This document shows positions 12,571 through 23,219 of a stretch of 64,000 nt of DNA, one piece after another (the stretch's first letter is position 1; every line of letters begins with the position of its first letter). Origin of the DNA: Chrysomallon squamiferum (lineage: Eukaryota > Mollusca > Gastropoda > Neomphalida > Peltospiridae); assembly GCA_012295275.1 (NCBI GenBank), contig CM022676.1:5714719-5778718 (forward strand). Direction: 5' to 3'. The notes beneath the pieces were generated by a model. It was not told the DNA's origin. It ran no database searches and was given only the letters and a program-made list of their open reading frames with translations. A program made the position numbers and the translations under genes.

Positions 12571-12935
12571 AATCTTATACCCCCAAAAAGCCAATTTCTC
12601 CATGCTTTATCGCCACGGTAACCAACTGTCCCTAGCCTTGATTATCCAATCCATCAGCATCTCAAAGGCTCATCCCTCATTTGTTGGACTTACTGTCTTG
12701 ACTTCCATTAACTATATTCAAATGGGAACTGCATTATGGGATTTCTATACGTTTAATTCTATTTGCCCAAATGGACGTTAACCTCGGCTCAGCCTGGACA
12801 GGATAATTTGTTTTATTTCGTCATTAAGCAAATGCTAGAGAGTTGCCTGCGATTGTCAGAGATAAACAGTGATTGATTGGTTGTTTGTTTTATTACCCAT
12901 TATCCGCGATATAACACTGGTTTGATATAAGAGAT
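12571..12935. promoter_or_regulatory. Complex island with a ZNF143/Staf-like site
   Basis: CpG-containing sequence. TGCATTATGGGAT at 12730-12742 reads ATCCCATAATGCA on the other strand and fits the known CCCAYAATGCA core of ZNF143/Staf. TATCCAATCC is at 12643. Regulatory role is inferred. Confidence 0.3.
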
Positions 12936-13019
12936 AGCATATACTGGGGTGAAAAAAAAAAAATATATATATATATATGTATATATAATTGTATGCTAAT
13001 AACTCATATTTTTATATCA

Positions 13020-14360
13020 ATAACTCGTGTTGTGATACTGATCATAAAAATATTATATTCTTAACTCATGTTAGCAACTTGATGCTGCCTTATGTTACAG
13101 TATTGATAACTGATACTACTGTAAAAAAATAGATTTATTACTAATTTCGTGGTACTTATGTTACAGTATTGATAACTGATTCTATTGTAACAAAATATAT
13201 TGATAACTGATATAACAGTATTGATAACTGATTCTATTGTAACAAAATATATTGATAATTGATATAACAGTATTGATAACTGATTCTACTGTAATGCAAT
13301 ATGTTGATAACTGATGCTATAGTATTGATAACTGATACTACTGTAACAAAATATATTTATTACTAATGTTATGGTACTTATATTACAGTATTGATAACTG
13401 ATTCTAATGTAACAAAATATATTGATAATTGATATAACAGTATTGATATCTGATTCTACTGTAACAAAATAGATTTAAAATAAGAATGTTATGGAACTTA
13501 TGTTAGAGTATTGATAACTGATTCTACTGTAACAAAATATGTTGATAACTAATGTTACAGTATTGATAACTGATACTACTGTAACAAAATATATTGATAA
13601 CTCATGTTATGGTACTGATGTTACTATACTGAAAACTGATACTACTGTAACAAAATAGATTTATTACTAATGTTATGGTACTTATGTTACAGTATTGATA
13701 ACTGATTCTATTGTAACAAAATATATTGATAATTGATATAACAGTATTGATAACTGATTCTACTGTAAAGCAATATGTTGATAACTGATACTACTGTAAC
13801 AAAATATATTGATATCTCATGTTACTGTTGATAATTCATGTTACAGTATTGAAAACTGATACTACTGTAACAAATAGATTTATTACTGATGTTACAGTAT
13901 TGATAAATGATTCTACTGTAACAAGATATATTTATAACTGATGTTACAGAATTGATAACTGATACTACTGTAAACAAAATATATTGATATCTCATGTTAC
14001 TCTTGATAATTCATGTTACAGTATTGAAAACTGATACTACTGTAACAAATAGATGTATTACTGATGTTACAGTATTGATAAATGATTCTACTGTAACAAA
14101 ATATATTTATAACTAATGTTACAGAATTGATAACTGATTCTACTGTAACAAAATACATTGATAACTCATGTTACTCTATTGATAACTGATTCTACTGTAA
14201 CAAAATTGATTGATAACTGATTGATAAATGATACAACTGTAACAAAATATACTAGTGACTGTTGTTACAGTATTGATAAATTATACAAATGTAACAAAAT
14301 AGATTGATAACTGATGTTACAGTATTGATAAAAGCTGATGCAACTTGTAACAAAGTAAGC
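13020..14360 (+). repeat. 52-bp satellite array with internal hairpin
   Basis: About 23 units of TGATAACTGATNCTACTGTAACA-type sequence. The period is 52 bp (for example ACAG at 13163, 13215, 13267), each unit being two related 26-bp halves sharing ATTGATAACTGAT. Some intervals are 66-78 bp, consistent with gain of an extra half-unit. Well-preserved units carry the 10-bp inverted pair TGTTACAGTA / TACTGTAACA around a 14-nt loop, for example 13553-13562 with 13577-13586. No reading frame persists and the function is unknown. Confidence 0.93.
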
Positions 14361-14770
14361 TGATACAAATATTTCTGAGTTGTATGGTATCAATAACTAA
14401 TATGTTGATGACTGGTATTATGGTATTGATGATTGATGTTTCTAAATTGGCTGATGGTATCATGCTTTCTAAAACTGTATTGTCAAGATATGAATAATTT
14501 CAGTTTATTTCTGAATTCGTTTGTTATTTTGGTGATGGCTGTCATCATTATATTGATAATATATATATTTATTTATAGTAAACACTGATAAACAAAACGT
14601 TTAGACTTTATTTTTGGAAAAGGAAAGAGAAAAAAAACTGAAAATTATCCACTTTCTGAACTCATTTACATCTACAGTTTATTTATTTATTATATGTTTG
14701 TAGGTTCGTACGTGTGTATATATGTGTGTCTGTCTCTCTTATTTATTTATTGTATAGCTTGTATGTGTGC

Positions 14771-14771
<1 letters not shown>
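14361..14771. other. AT-rich spacer after the satellite
   Basis: Residual TTGATGACTGGTATTATGG-like satellite decay to about 14470, then plain AT-rich DNA. Confidence 0.6.
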
Positions 14772-14861
<90 letters not shown>

Positions 14862-14866
14862 TCTCT
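14772..14866. repeat. (CT)n microsatellite
   Basis: About 90 bp of CT with a CCC-interrupted end, followed by CCCCCCACACA. Confidence 0.98.
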
Positions 14867-15028
14867 CCCCCCACACATAAAACAATCTCGTTTATGAAGA
14901 CACACCAAATTCTGCTGTACCTAAAACATATATTTTTCATTTCTAAACAGACAGTGTGACACTTTAATTTACTGATGGATGCACGGAACAAACACAACGC
15001 GCATCGCAAGGCAATCTATTCAAACGTC

Positions 15029-15061
<33 letters not shown>

Positions 15062-15381
15062 GTTATCTCCACGATTGGCGTTGACGCTTTCGCTTTGTTT
15101 TGCCTTCCGTCTTTCGCGTAAAAGGGCTTTTGGTTCTGAACTGACCAGACAAATATATCAGGCAAAAGAGTCCACGGTAAATTAGAACTCTTCAACGTTG
15201 ACGGATGAGAAGTCAAGAAAGCTGGTCATGAACTCTGGGGAAACAATTTCGCCGTGATGGGCTCTTCTCTTTCGCCCTCTGAGTGCAAGTCTGAAGTTTT
15301 ATTTTAGCAGATTAAAGGCTGGAATCTGTTAACTTTCAAACGTTTTGATATTTGACCTTGGGTGGGCTTCTTTTTTTTTTT

Positions 15382-15414
<33 letters not shown>

Positions 15415-15665
15415 GTTCTTTATTTTATTTTTAAAAATTTTTGTTATATAATTGTTGTTGTTGTTATTGTTGTTGACGCATATTTGATTAGCACAGTGAC
15501 GTAAACACGCAAACGCGAAAACATTATATTACGTGCCATTTATTTCTCCAGTTTTGTCTGTTGAAATTTTGTCATTGTTTGTACCTAACACAATTGTCTA
15601 CACACATACGGATCATTCTACTTGCCAGTTATTTCTTTAGTTTATCTGAAATCGTTTAGATTTTG
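14867..15665. promoter_or_regulatory. CpG-containing island with two homopolymers
   Basis: Complex sequence with many CpGs (ACGCGCATCGC at 14997, TTTCGCGTAAAAG at 15112, TTTCGCCGTGATGG at 15247). Interrupted by poly-A 15029-15056, directly followed by ATGGCG, and by poly-T 15371-15395. CCAAGGTCAAA (minus strand of 15352-15362) is an extended nuclear-receptor half-site. No open frame with recognisable similarity. Confidence 0.3.
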
Positions 15666-15669
15666 TCTA

Positions 15670-15702
<33 letters not shown>

Positions 15703-15746
15703 CTGTCTCAGTCAGTCTGTCTGTCTATCTACCTCTGTCTGTCTAT
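15666..15746. repeat. (CTAT/CTGT)n tetranucleotide repeat
   Basis: (TCTA)n for about 35 bp, then CTGT/CAGT variants. Confidence 0.95.
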
Positions 15747-16065
15747 CAGTTTATTATATATTATTTTTCTTTAAACTACAGTATTTAACATTAAGAAACC
15801 TCGATATTTAACTATGGATGTTTTCAGTCTGAACTCCGTAAGGACAAATATACGCCTGGATGTAGTTAATCTTTATGGAGGTTTAATATGGAGATATATA
15901 AGAGGCTATTTTGAAATTTATGTTCAACTTGCTGGAAGTCTTAACTGCTGAAATCGGCGTGTTATGAGACTGAGTTACGACTGTGTTAAAGTTTTAGTTA
16001 ATTTTGACAAATTGTAGGTGGAAATCTGTTAGCTGGTAAGAATCGTAAATCACTTTATTTTAAAT
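15747..16065. other. Complex non-coding sequence
   Basis: Single-copy-looking sequence with a few CpGs. I see nothing identifiable. Confidence 0.5.
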
Positions 16066-16204
16066 TTATGGTTTTTTTTTTTATTTTTTTTTTTTTTTTT
16101 TTTTTGTGTGCCGGGAATCCTGTGCATTTAAAATTCAAGTTTTTATTGCCATTTATCAGATTTTTATTTATTTATTTATTTGTGGGGTTTTTTCAGATGT
16201 ATAT

Positions 16205-16240
<36 letters not shown>

Positions 16241-16328
16241 TTTAATTTTGGAAAGATTCCTTTCATGACCTTTCTCGTTCTTGTTTTCCATCTTCTCTTT
16301 CTTCTTCTTCTTCTTCTTCTTCTTCTTT
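16066..16328. repeat. Poly-T, (TA)n and (CTT)n cluster
   Basis: Poly-T 16072-16105, (TA)n 16206-16238, (TTC)n 16295-16326. Confidence 0.93.
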
Positions 16329-16429
16329 AAATGACTTTTTTTTAAAAGCGTTTTTTAAATAGTTTACTTAACGATGTTTAACAACCTGTTTAAATTTTTA
16401 ACTCACTTTATTTAATCTTTATTTCAACT

Positions 16430-16910
16430 TACGGAGGAAAAAAAAAACAAAAAAAATACACAAAAAAAAAAAAAAAAAAACCCATCTAATCACTTTTTAA
16501 ATTATTTTCCTTTCTTTCTTCCTCCGTTTTCTTTTCATGTTGAAATAATCGTGGCATGACGAAACTCCGGCAGATGGCAGCACTGTCCAAATATGACGGA
16601 AGTTTGCGGTCATTCAGGTTAATTTCTCTGAAACGCAATTGGCAGTTTATTTCCGTTTTAAAAAAAAAAAAAAAAAAAAAATACGAAGCGAAAAAAAATG
16701 GCGGCGAAGCGTTTAAACGTTCGCTGTATGTTGTTTGAAAATTATTAAATTCTCCGCGTTGTCACACATCTTCGACCTCTCCTGTGAAGTTGTTCGTCGT
16801 GCGTGTTGCGTTTTGTGTTGTAAATTGAGTTTTGATGTCTGTTGCTTATTATACAGGATGTTTCCGATGTCAAAATGATTCAGCTAATTAGTTTGGCATC
16901 TGTTGCTGTA
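16430..16910. promoter_or_regulatory. Island with YY1-like site
   Basis: Poly-A runs (16466-16480, 16662-16681) flank complex CpG-bearing sequence. AAAATGGCGGC at 16695-16705 is an exact AAnATGGCGGC match and is followed by GCGTTTAAACG, which contains the palindrome GTTTAAAC. ATGACGGAAG at 16593 resembles a CRE/ETS overlap. No expression evidence is available. Confidence 0.3.
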
Positions 16911-17205
16911 GCAGCGGTTACCATCTTTCTTTATCTTTCTTCTTCTTTTTTTTTTTTTTTTTTTTTTTTGTTTACTTTTTGAATGAGTAATATTCAAAAC
17001 AAAAATGATCTTAACATATATATTGCATAAGTGTGTTATCGTGTTCAGTTTTGTGAGTACCTCTGTTGGTATCTCGAGTAAAAACAGTTTTAACACTAAG
17101 TATCGTTATAATGTGTTGGATTTAAGTTTACGTTATGTAAAGATTAATGTTTAAGTTTTATAAATGGGTTTTTTTCTCGGATTCTTTTGCTTCCAATTTG
17201 TTTCT

Positions 17206-17209
<4 letters not shown>
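16911..17209. other. Poly-T and AT-rich spacer
   Basis: Poly-T at 16946-16968, otherwise AT-rich sequence without features. Confidence 0.6.

Positions 17210-17279
<70 letters not shown>
17210..17279. repeat. Pure (CT)n microsatellite
   Basis: About 70 bp uninterrupted CT, ending CTGCAGGG. Confidence 0.98.
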
Positions 17280-17281
<2 letters not shown>

Positions 17282-17618
17282 GGGATAATAAATGAATACA
17301 CTTTAGCTAGAATACTGTCAGTGTTTTCATGGGTACTCCATCACTTTTGTAATCTATATATTTTTAAGAAGACATTTACTTCTTTTAAACGCAAAAACAT
17401 AAAACATACATTATATTTTTGAAAAGAAAATGAAAATATATTTGTCTCTATTCATCCAACAAACACACACACATAAAACACGTTCATATATATAATATAT
17501 CTATATATTAATTGCTATGATTATCTAAACACACACATATTGATATAGAAATTGATATCAATGATATTTTCATTCAAATTTCCGACTGAAAAATGAATGA
17601 ATGTATTTTTCTTCGACT

Positions 17619-17653
<35 letters not shown>

Positions 17654-17900
17654 CCACAACATAGTTTGACAAATGTGTTAGTGAACTCAGAAACGACATA
17701 TTACTGGCTTTAATTTATTATCTTTTATCACTATTGTATATTTTTGACAAGTCACAAAAGAAAGAAAAAACAGAGTATATAGTCATAAACTGTATTTACT
17801 TTCTTATCTTTTATCACTATTGTAGATTTTTGACACTTCACAGAAGAAAGAAAGAAAAAAAAAAACACAGTATACAGTCATAAACTATATTTGCTTGCTA
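17280..17900. other. AT-rich sequence with a local duplication
   Basis: Poly-T 17620-17653. TATCTTTTATCACTATTGTA occurs twice (17720 and 17804), each followed by TTTTTGACA, CACA(A/G)AAGAAAGAAA and a TCATAAACTRTATTT block: a diverged 84-bp tandem duplication. Confidence 0.75.
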
Positions 17901-18299
17901 ATTTCACCCATGACCTTTACCTCATTTAGGTTTAAAAATCTCAAAACCGTAAGACAAAAAAATGAAAAATGTGTCGGTGCTCATGAAAATTGGAGGAATT
18001 TTAATTACCAACACACGACAGCTTAAGTCTGTTTGTCTTGTCACTGCTAAATATGATTTTTCAAGATGTCGGCCAGCTGTCAGTCATCCATCACTATGAC
18101 AACGAAGAGATGGGGCAGATGAGTTTTTGAAAGAAATCAAAAGTGTTGTAGAAGCTATTAACTTCCATTTTCTGGCTCGTTGGTAGCAAAGTGGAACATC
18201 AGAAAGTAAACGCCTCGATACGCAGGTGTGGCGAATGACGTCTTAAACTCTCGTCATTTCAAAACAGACATGCGCATCACAGGAGGGAATCCGGCCTCG
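17901..18299. other. Complex, CpG-containing island
   Basis: Single-copy-looking sequence (CGCCTCGATACGCAGGTGTG at 18210, TGCGCATCACAGG at 18271). No coding frame recognised. Its quality resembles the other putative regulatory islands. Confidence 0.4.
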
Positions 18300-19440
18300 C
18301 TTTTGTCTCGCCAAGTTGAAGATTGATAACTAAATGCTTCGTTCATTTTACTAAGATTAGTCTGCTTTTTTTTTCTTTTTTTTTTTTTTTTTTTTTCGTT
18401 TATTTTTGTTTTATATTAAATTAAGGGATTCTTTCTTTGCTTTTGTTTCTTTATGAAGATTAACGACTAAATATTTCTTTTCGTTTTATTAAGATTTGTC
18501 TACGTTTTCTTTGTTTCTTTTTTTTTTCTCTCCTTTTTTTTTTTTTTTGTTTTTGTTTTGTTTTTATGTATTTATGTATTTATTTATTTATTTATTTATT
18601 TATCTTATTCTTTTTTTATATATTAAACGGAATTTTTCTTTACTTTTGTTTCTTAATAAAGACAACTACTTAAAAATGTTTTTTTTTTTTTTTTTATTTA
18701 ATTGTTTTGTTTTGTTGTTGCTGTTTTATATTAACCTGAACGGTTCTTCCTTTGCTCTTGTTTCTAAATAAAGATAGATAACTAAACACAGATTTTTAAT
18801 TTTTAATTTTTTTAAATTTATTCATTTATTTTTATTTGATTTTATTTTTGTTTGTATTATATTAAACTGAAATACACTGGATATTCTACAGATTCCTACA
18901 CTGCTTTTATTTTCAAGAAAAGATTGATAACTAAATACTTCATTTTACTTGGTTTTTTTTTTTTTTTTTTTTTTCCAGTTATTTTCTTTAGTTTAGTTAC
19001 TGTTTGTTTATAATAAACTGAAATACAGCACAAATTCACCCTTCACTTTGTAGCCTAGTAAAGATTGATGACAAATCGGCTGCTTCATTTTTACTTTTGT
19101 AATCAGCTGTCGTATTCTTTTTCTTTTTTCTTTTCTTTTTTTTTTTTTTTTTTTTTTTTTTTGTAAGTTCCTTTTGTATACATTTATGTTTTTTTTATAT
19201 TTGTTTTTGTTGTGTTTGAAGTTATTAACTGTAAGGATTCCAAGTTTGTTTTTGTTTCTAAGTAAAGATTGAAAACCAAATGCTTTTTTTTTTTTTTTTA
19301 CTTTTGTTATCTTTATTTGGCTTCATTTTTTTTTTTTTTTCTTTTTTTCTTTTTTTCAAATCTTGCTCTTGTATATTTTCATTCATTTTTATTTTCTCTT
19401 TTTGTTTCTTGCGTGTAATAGCATGATGTTAAGTTTTTAA
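18300..19440 (+). repeat. Seven-copy degenerate ~110-205-bp repeat
   Basis: The marker AAGATTGATAACTAAATGCT (and variants) recurs at about 18318, 18455, 18658, 18770, 18918, 19060 and 19264. Between markers lie TTTACTTTTGTT..., a poly-T run of variable length, GTTTTATATTAAACTGAAA and CTTTGCTTTTGTTTCT. Unit length varies mainly through the poly-T. The array grades into T-rich DNA. Confidence 0.85.
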
Positions 19441-19599
19441 TTACAAATTTTCTAATTTCTTTCATTTTTTTTTTCTTTTTATTATTATTATTATTATTTA
19501 GTTTCCATTGTTTTTTTTTTTGTTTTTCTTGACATTCATTGTTATTCAGTTTTCTGTTATTGTTTTGTTGTTTGTTTTATTTTTTCATTCCCAGTCCAA

Positions 19600-19800
19600 A
19601 TGAATGCCTTACAACAGATTTATTGAAAATCATTGTATTTGTTTTTCACTGTCCATGAGAAGGTGCATATAAAAGATCACTTGCTGCTAAAAAAAAAGTC
19701 TAGACTATCACATGGGCAAAGCAGGTTTCTTCTTTAGCTATCTTTACAATCCTTAACCTATGAATGATGCCAAATGACCACAGAACAAAAACGTTTGAAA
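19600..19800 (+). mobile_element. Degraded tRNA-derived SINE (mollusc type), body and tail
   Basis: Blocks in order: TTCCCAGTCCAAATGAATGC, TTACAACAGATTTATTGAAA, CTGTCCATGAGAAGGTGCAT, ATATAAAAGATCACTTGCTG, ATGGGCAAAGCAGGTTTCTT, CAATCCTTAACCTATGAATG and ATGCCAAATGACCACAGAAC. Known mollusc SINE copies carry the same order (ACTGGTATATCAAAGG, GGTGCATATAAAAGATCCCT, AGCGGGTTTCCTCTC, GTCCTTAACC, TGACGCCATATAACCGTAA). The head is not recognisable here, so with the 1.9-kb copy the two cover the whole element. Confidence 0.82.
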
Positions 19801-20060
19801 CTTTTTTTTTCTTTTTCTTCTTCTTCTTCTTCTTCTTCTTCAAATAGGTAAAAAAAAAAAAAAAAGGAAAAACCTCATTAAAAAGAAATTTACAGCATGT
19901 TGATAATTGCCATGATTATGAAAATATCTTGTATTTAAGTTGCTGCTATTTGTTTGTGGAGAAGTTTGTCCTTTTCCTGGATTTTTTATTTTTTTTTTTC
20001 TATTTTTTTATTTTTTTATTTTTTTTATTTTAAAATTAAGGCTCTGAACTAATGAGAAAT
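19801..20060. repeat. Homopolymer and (CTT)n simple sequence
   Basis: (TTC)n 19815-19841, poly-A 19851-19865, poly-T/TTTTA 19985-20030. Confidence 0.8.
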
Positions 20061-20300
20061 TTGTAGCATGGTGACATGCATTTAATAGCCCTGAATGTCC
20101 TACTTAATGTAGTTTTTGTCACTTGACACCAGAGAGATCAGAGCAAAATGTGACATAACTCCGAATGCTCGCCAATTTACATGCATCGAGGAATTGCATG
20201 CATCACTTAGCATTCGAGTGAACAATTAATGCATTAGCGAGAAATTACATTTTTAAAATGCCGAAATCGGATTGGTCAGATTTAAATTGAGTTTTTAATT
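20061..20300. promoter_or_regulatory. Island with nested dyad symmetry
   Basis: CGAATGCT (20162-20169) and AGCATTCG (20209-20216) form an exact 8-bp inverted pair enclosing two ATGCAT motifs. The palindrome TAATGCATTA follows at 20227-20236 and an inverted CCAAT (CGGATTGGTCAG) at about 20268-20279. This suggests a clustered binding region, but that is inference. Confidence 0.35.
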
Positions 20301-20324
20301 ATTTTTAACTTTAGGTGTTTTTTT

Positions 20325-20327
20325 TTT

Positions 20328-20390
<63 letters not shown>

Positions 20391-20420
20391 CTTTTTTTTT
20401 TTTTTCTTCTTCTTTTTTTT
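20325..20420. repeat. Very long poly-T tract
   Basis: T runs totalling about 80 nt with one G and a few C interruptions. Exact length is prone to assembly error. Confidence 0.95.
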
Positions 20421-20832
20421 TAATTTTAAAAGTTCAATACTCATAAACTGATTTTTTTTTTTTTGTGTAATTTAAATTATTAATAACACATGATCAAAAC
20501 AATTTTGTGAGAAAACAAAAATTTGAATTCAGATTTTTAATTATCTCATTTTTGTTATATATCTAATTGGTTGGAAAATATAGTCTGAAATTTTATAATT
20601 TTATTTCAGACTGAAATTTTCTACAGTTGAATAAATAATACGTTTTGAACTTGATAATTGGGAGGTCCATAGCAGGCATGCATGAATAATTAAATTGTGT
20701 ACAATTGCTTGTGCCAATCAAATGTCAAATAAATGTTTTAATATTGTTTGGTTTTTGTGGGATTTTTTTTTCTGTTCTTTTGTTGTTTTATTGTTTTTTT
20801 AATATATTTGTGGATAATTAAATAAATCCAAA

Positions 20833-20835
<3 letters not shown>
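20421..20835. other. AT-rich spacer
   Basis: No gene. ATTTTATAATTTTATTTCAG and a short GCATGCATGAATAATTAAAT element near 20675. Confidence 0.6.
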
Positions 20836-20897
<62 letters not shown>

Positions 20898-21060
20898 CTT
20901 ACTCTATCTTTCTATCAGTTTCTTTATCTCTCTGCCTCCCTCCCTCCCTCTCTCTCCTTTTCTGTTATTTAGCCATCTCTCTATCAGTTTCTCTATCTCT
21001 GTCTTACTCACTGTTTCTTACTCTATCTTTCTATCAGTCTCTCTCTCTCTCTCTCTCTCT
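20836..21060. repeat. (CT)n tract with a repeated TCTATCAGTTTCT segment
   Basis: Pure CT at 20836-20893, then CTGTTTCTTACTCTATCTTT plus CTATCAG(T)TTCT at 20892 and again near 21010, and a final CT run. This is a local ~117-bp duplication in pyrimidine-rich DNA. Confidence 0.92.
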
Positions 21061-22080
21061 GGATGTCTTTTGTTATTTCTTACACTTTCTCACTCTCTCT
21101 GTTGTTTTACATTATGCCTAATCAACATTTAGATTATTTTCAAATTAATCTTCCATTAACAATTCATTTAACAAGTAAAAAACAAATAACATTTAAATTA
21201 TCCTCAAATTTTTGTCTTAATTGCATTATAAATTATATATCTGTTGTCTGGAATAAAAATTAATAGTATTAGTCTTTCAGGAAAACGTGATATTTGACTA
21301 TTTTCAAATATTCAGTTTACATCTAAAATAACATTTATTTTCAGCTTCTTAAATTTATCTACAATTAATCATTTCTTTTATACCTGCAAAACCAAAAAGT
21401 AAATTCTATTTAATTTATTTTTAAAATCTCTTTTCTCATTCTTTGTAAGACATTTTTCTGTACATTGATTTTTTTCTTTTTTCCTTTGCTTTTTTTTTTC
21501 TCTCCCCTTATTTTTGTATTGATGTAACAGCCTCCATAATTACCAGTATCAACAAAAGAAAGAAAAGATTTACAAATTTAAGCCACAAAACAAACTCTTT
21601 TAACAAGATTTATTCAGTGGTCTCTCAACACACTTTCTGCCACAAGCATTCTGCAATTATCTTTTTAGTAACAAAAAAAGAGAATTTTTTTCTTCACTTT
21701 TTATTTCACCCAAACAGCAATTTTCACATCGCATTTAAAAAGTCCTTTTGTTCCTTTTATTATACAATAATTTTTCGACAAATTTTCTGTGAATAAATCC
21801 AGTTTTTTTCTTCTTTTTTTTTCCCATGTCAATTAAACTCGGCCCGAAGCTGCCAATTATGATTGGTTATTAATGAACAGAATTTAACGCTAAAAGATAG
21901 AAGATGTATTTACCGTCGAACATTTTTTGACAGAAAATTACATTGTTGTATTAAAACAGCAATTTTTTTTTTCCGCTTCAAAAATAAAAAAATAAAAATT
22001 TAAAAAATTCATCAAGAGCTTTTGTTTGAGTGCAAAAAAAATAAAAAAAAAAAAAAAATAATAAAAAATTCTCTTTAAAT
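21061..22080. other. AT-rich intergenic sequence
   Basis: Long stretch without repeats other than short poly-T/A. The only GC-richer patch is CTCGGCCCGAAGCTGCC at 21838. I see no gene. Confidence 0.6.
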
Positions 22081-22440
22081 TGGTCACCTTCAGTCATTGC
22101 TTCGAACAATGGCCTCCCCTTCACCACAATGCCGAAATGAATTGTGGCAATATCAAAATTGCATTATGGGATACAATGGAGGGGTCAAGTAGAGACGTTT
22201 TTGAGTCACCGACTTCCACGAGATTTTTTTTACGATTATGATTTCGAGGATTTTCAGTGTTTTCATCGTCGCTGACATCAGCACATGCAGGCTGATCCAT
22301 GTTATTGTGTACACAAATCCATGGTTTAGGTAGTATTTTCCAAAAACTACTCGCAGTTAAGCCGGAAAATTCCATAGCCTAAGGCCGTGATTTTGCTACC
22401 ATTGTTAATTGAAAGTCTGCAGTGTTGTGGATAATATGAT
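22081..22440 (-). promoter_or_regulatory. Complex island with ZNF143-like site and an unassigned 84-codon frame
   Basis: TTGCATTATGGGATACA at 22159-22175 is a good match on the minus strand to the ZNF143/Staf core CCCATAATGCA. The minus-strand frame 22375-22121 begins at ATG in GGCTATGG and encodes an acidic-basic segment (SDDENTENPRNHNRKK). It has mixed amino-acid composition unlike the repeat-derived frames, but I recognise no domain and see no supporting gene structure. The frame could be chance or a small exon. Confidence 0.25.
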
Positions 22441-22479
22441 ATTAGACTGTTGAAGAAAAAAAAAAAAAATAATAATTAA

Positions 22480-22975
22480 TAAGTTTCAGGGTTTGACTTT
22501 TAAAGTGCATCATTGTTAAACTTTATTATTAATAAAGATTACTGACGGACACAAATACATAATTTTGTGGAGTGGGGTAATTTTAAAATGGTCACAAACT
22601 TGTCAGAGAGAAAAAAATTTATAACAGGTTTTACGTTCTGTCGTTGTTTTATTGTTAAACTTTATTATTAATAAAGATTAGTGATGGATACGAATACATA
22701 ATTTGTGGAGTGGATAATTTTAAAATGCTCACAAACTGTCAAAAAAAAAAAAAATTTATAACAAGCAGTATTACTTTATTGTTAAACTTTATTATTAATA
22801 AAGATTATTGTTGGCAAGAAATTAATCATTTGTGGAGATGGTAATTTTTAAATGGTAACAAAATGTCAAAAAGAAAAAATTTATAACAAGATTTAAACTC
22901 TGATTTTTGGAAATACACCATTATTACTTTATTGTTAAACTTTATTATTAATAAAGATTAATGTTGTAAACAAAA
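22480..22975 (+). repeat. Four-copy ~140-bp repeat with a 17-bp palindrome
   Basis: TTGTTAAACTTTATTATTAA followed by TAAAGATTA recurs at 22512, 22651, 22778 and 22931 (spacing 139, 127, 153). Each contains CTTTATTATTAATAAAG, a perfect dyad around a central T. Between them lie conserved ATTTGTGGAG, GGTAATTTTAAAATGG(T)CAC, AAACTGTCA and AAATTTATAACA blocks. Confidence 0.9.
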
Positions 22976-23219
22976 CCATTACTTTATATTTTTATTATAT
23001 TAAATCATCAAATATATTTTTTTATCTAATAAATTCTTTTTAAACTACAGTTACAGAGTATCATACTGCTAATAACAAATATAAATCCAGTATTTCTGTG
23101 TTATGGGCTATTCTTTTTTTTTTTTTTATTCAGCAGTAAGGAATCTTTCATACATACCTTCCCATAGAAAGGGAAGCAAGAAATGGTTTTATATTTACCT
23201 TCCCAAACACAGATAAACT
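22976..23219. other. AT-rich spacer
   Basis: Poly-T at 23115-23127, otherwise featureless. Confidence 0.6.

Noticed and set aside
13020-14360. Satellite as a CRISPR or tRNA/microRNA cluster
   Set aside because: The unit lacks spacer diversity and tRNA boxes. A 10-bp stem with a 14-nt loop is too short for a canonical microRNA precursor, so it is listed as a hairpin satellite only.
17903-17920. TGACCTTTACCTC as a DR1 site
   Set aside because: On the minus strand only one half-site is good and the second deviates at several positions, so it is weaker than the other DR1 candidates.
22121-22375. 84-codon minus-strand frame with an acidic-basic segment
   Set aside because: Composition is more protein-like than most, but no family is recognised, it is short, and a ZNF143-like site lies within it. 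Kept only as a note inside the island entry.
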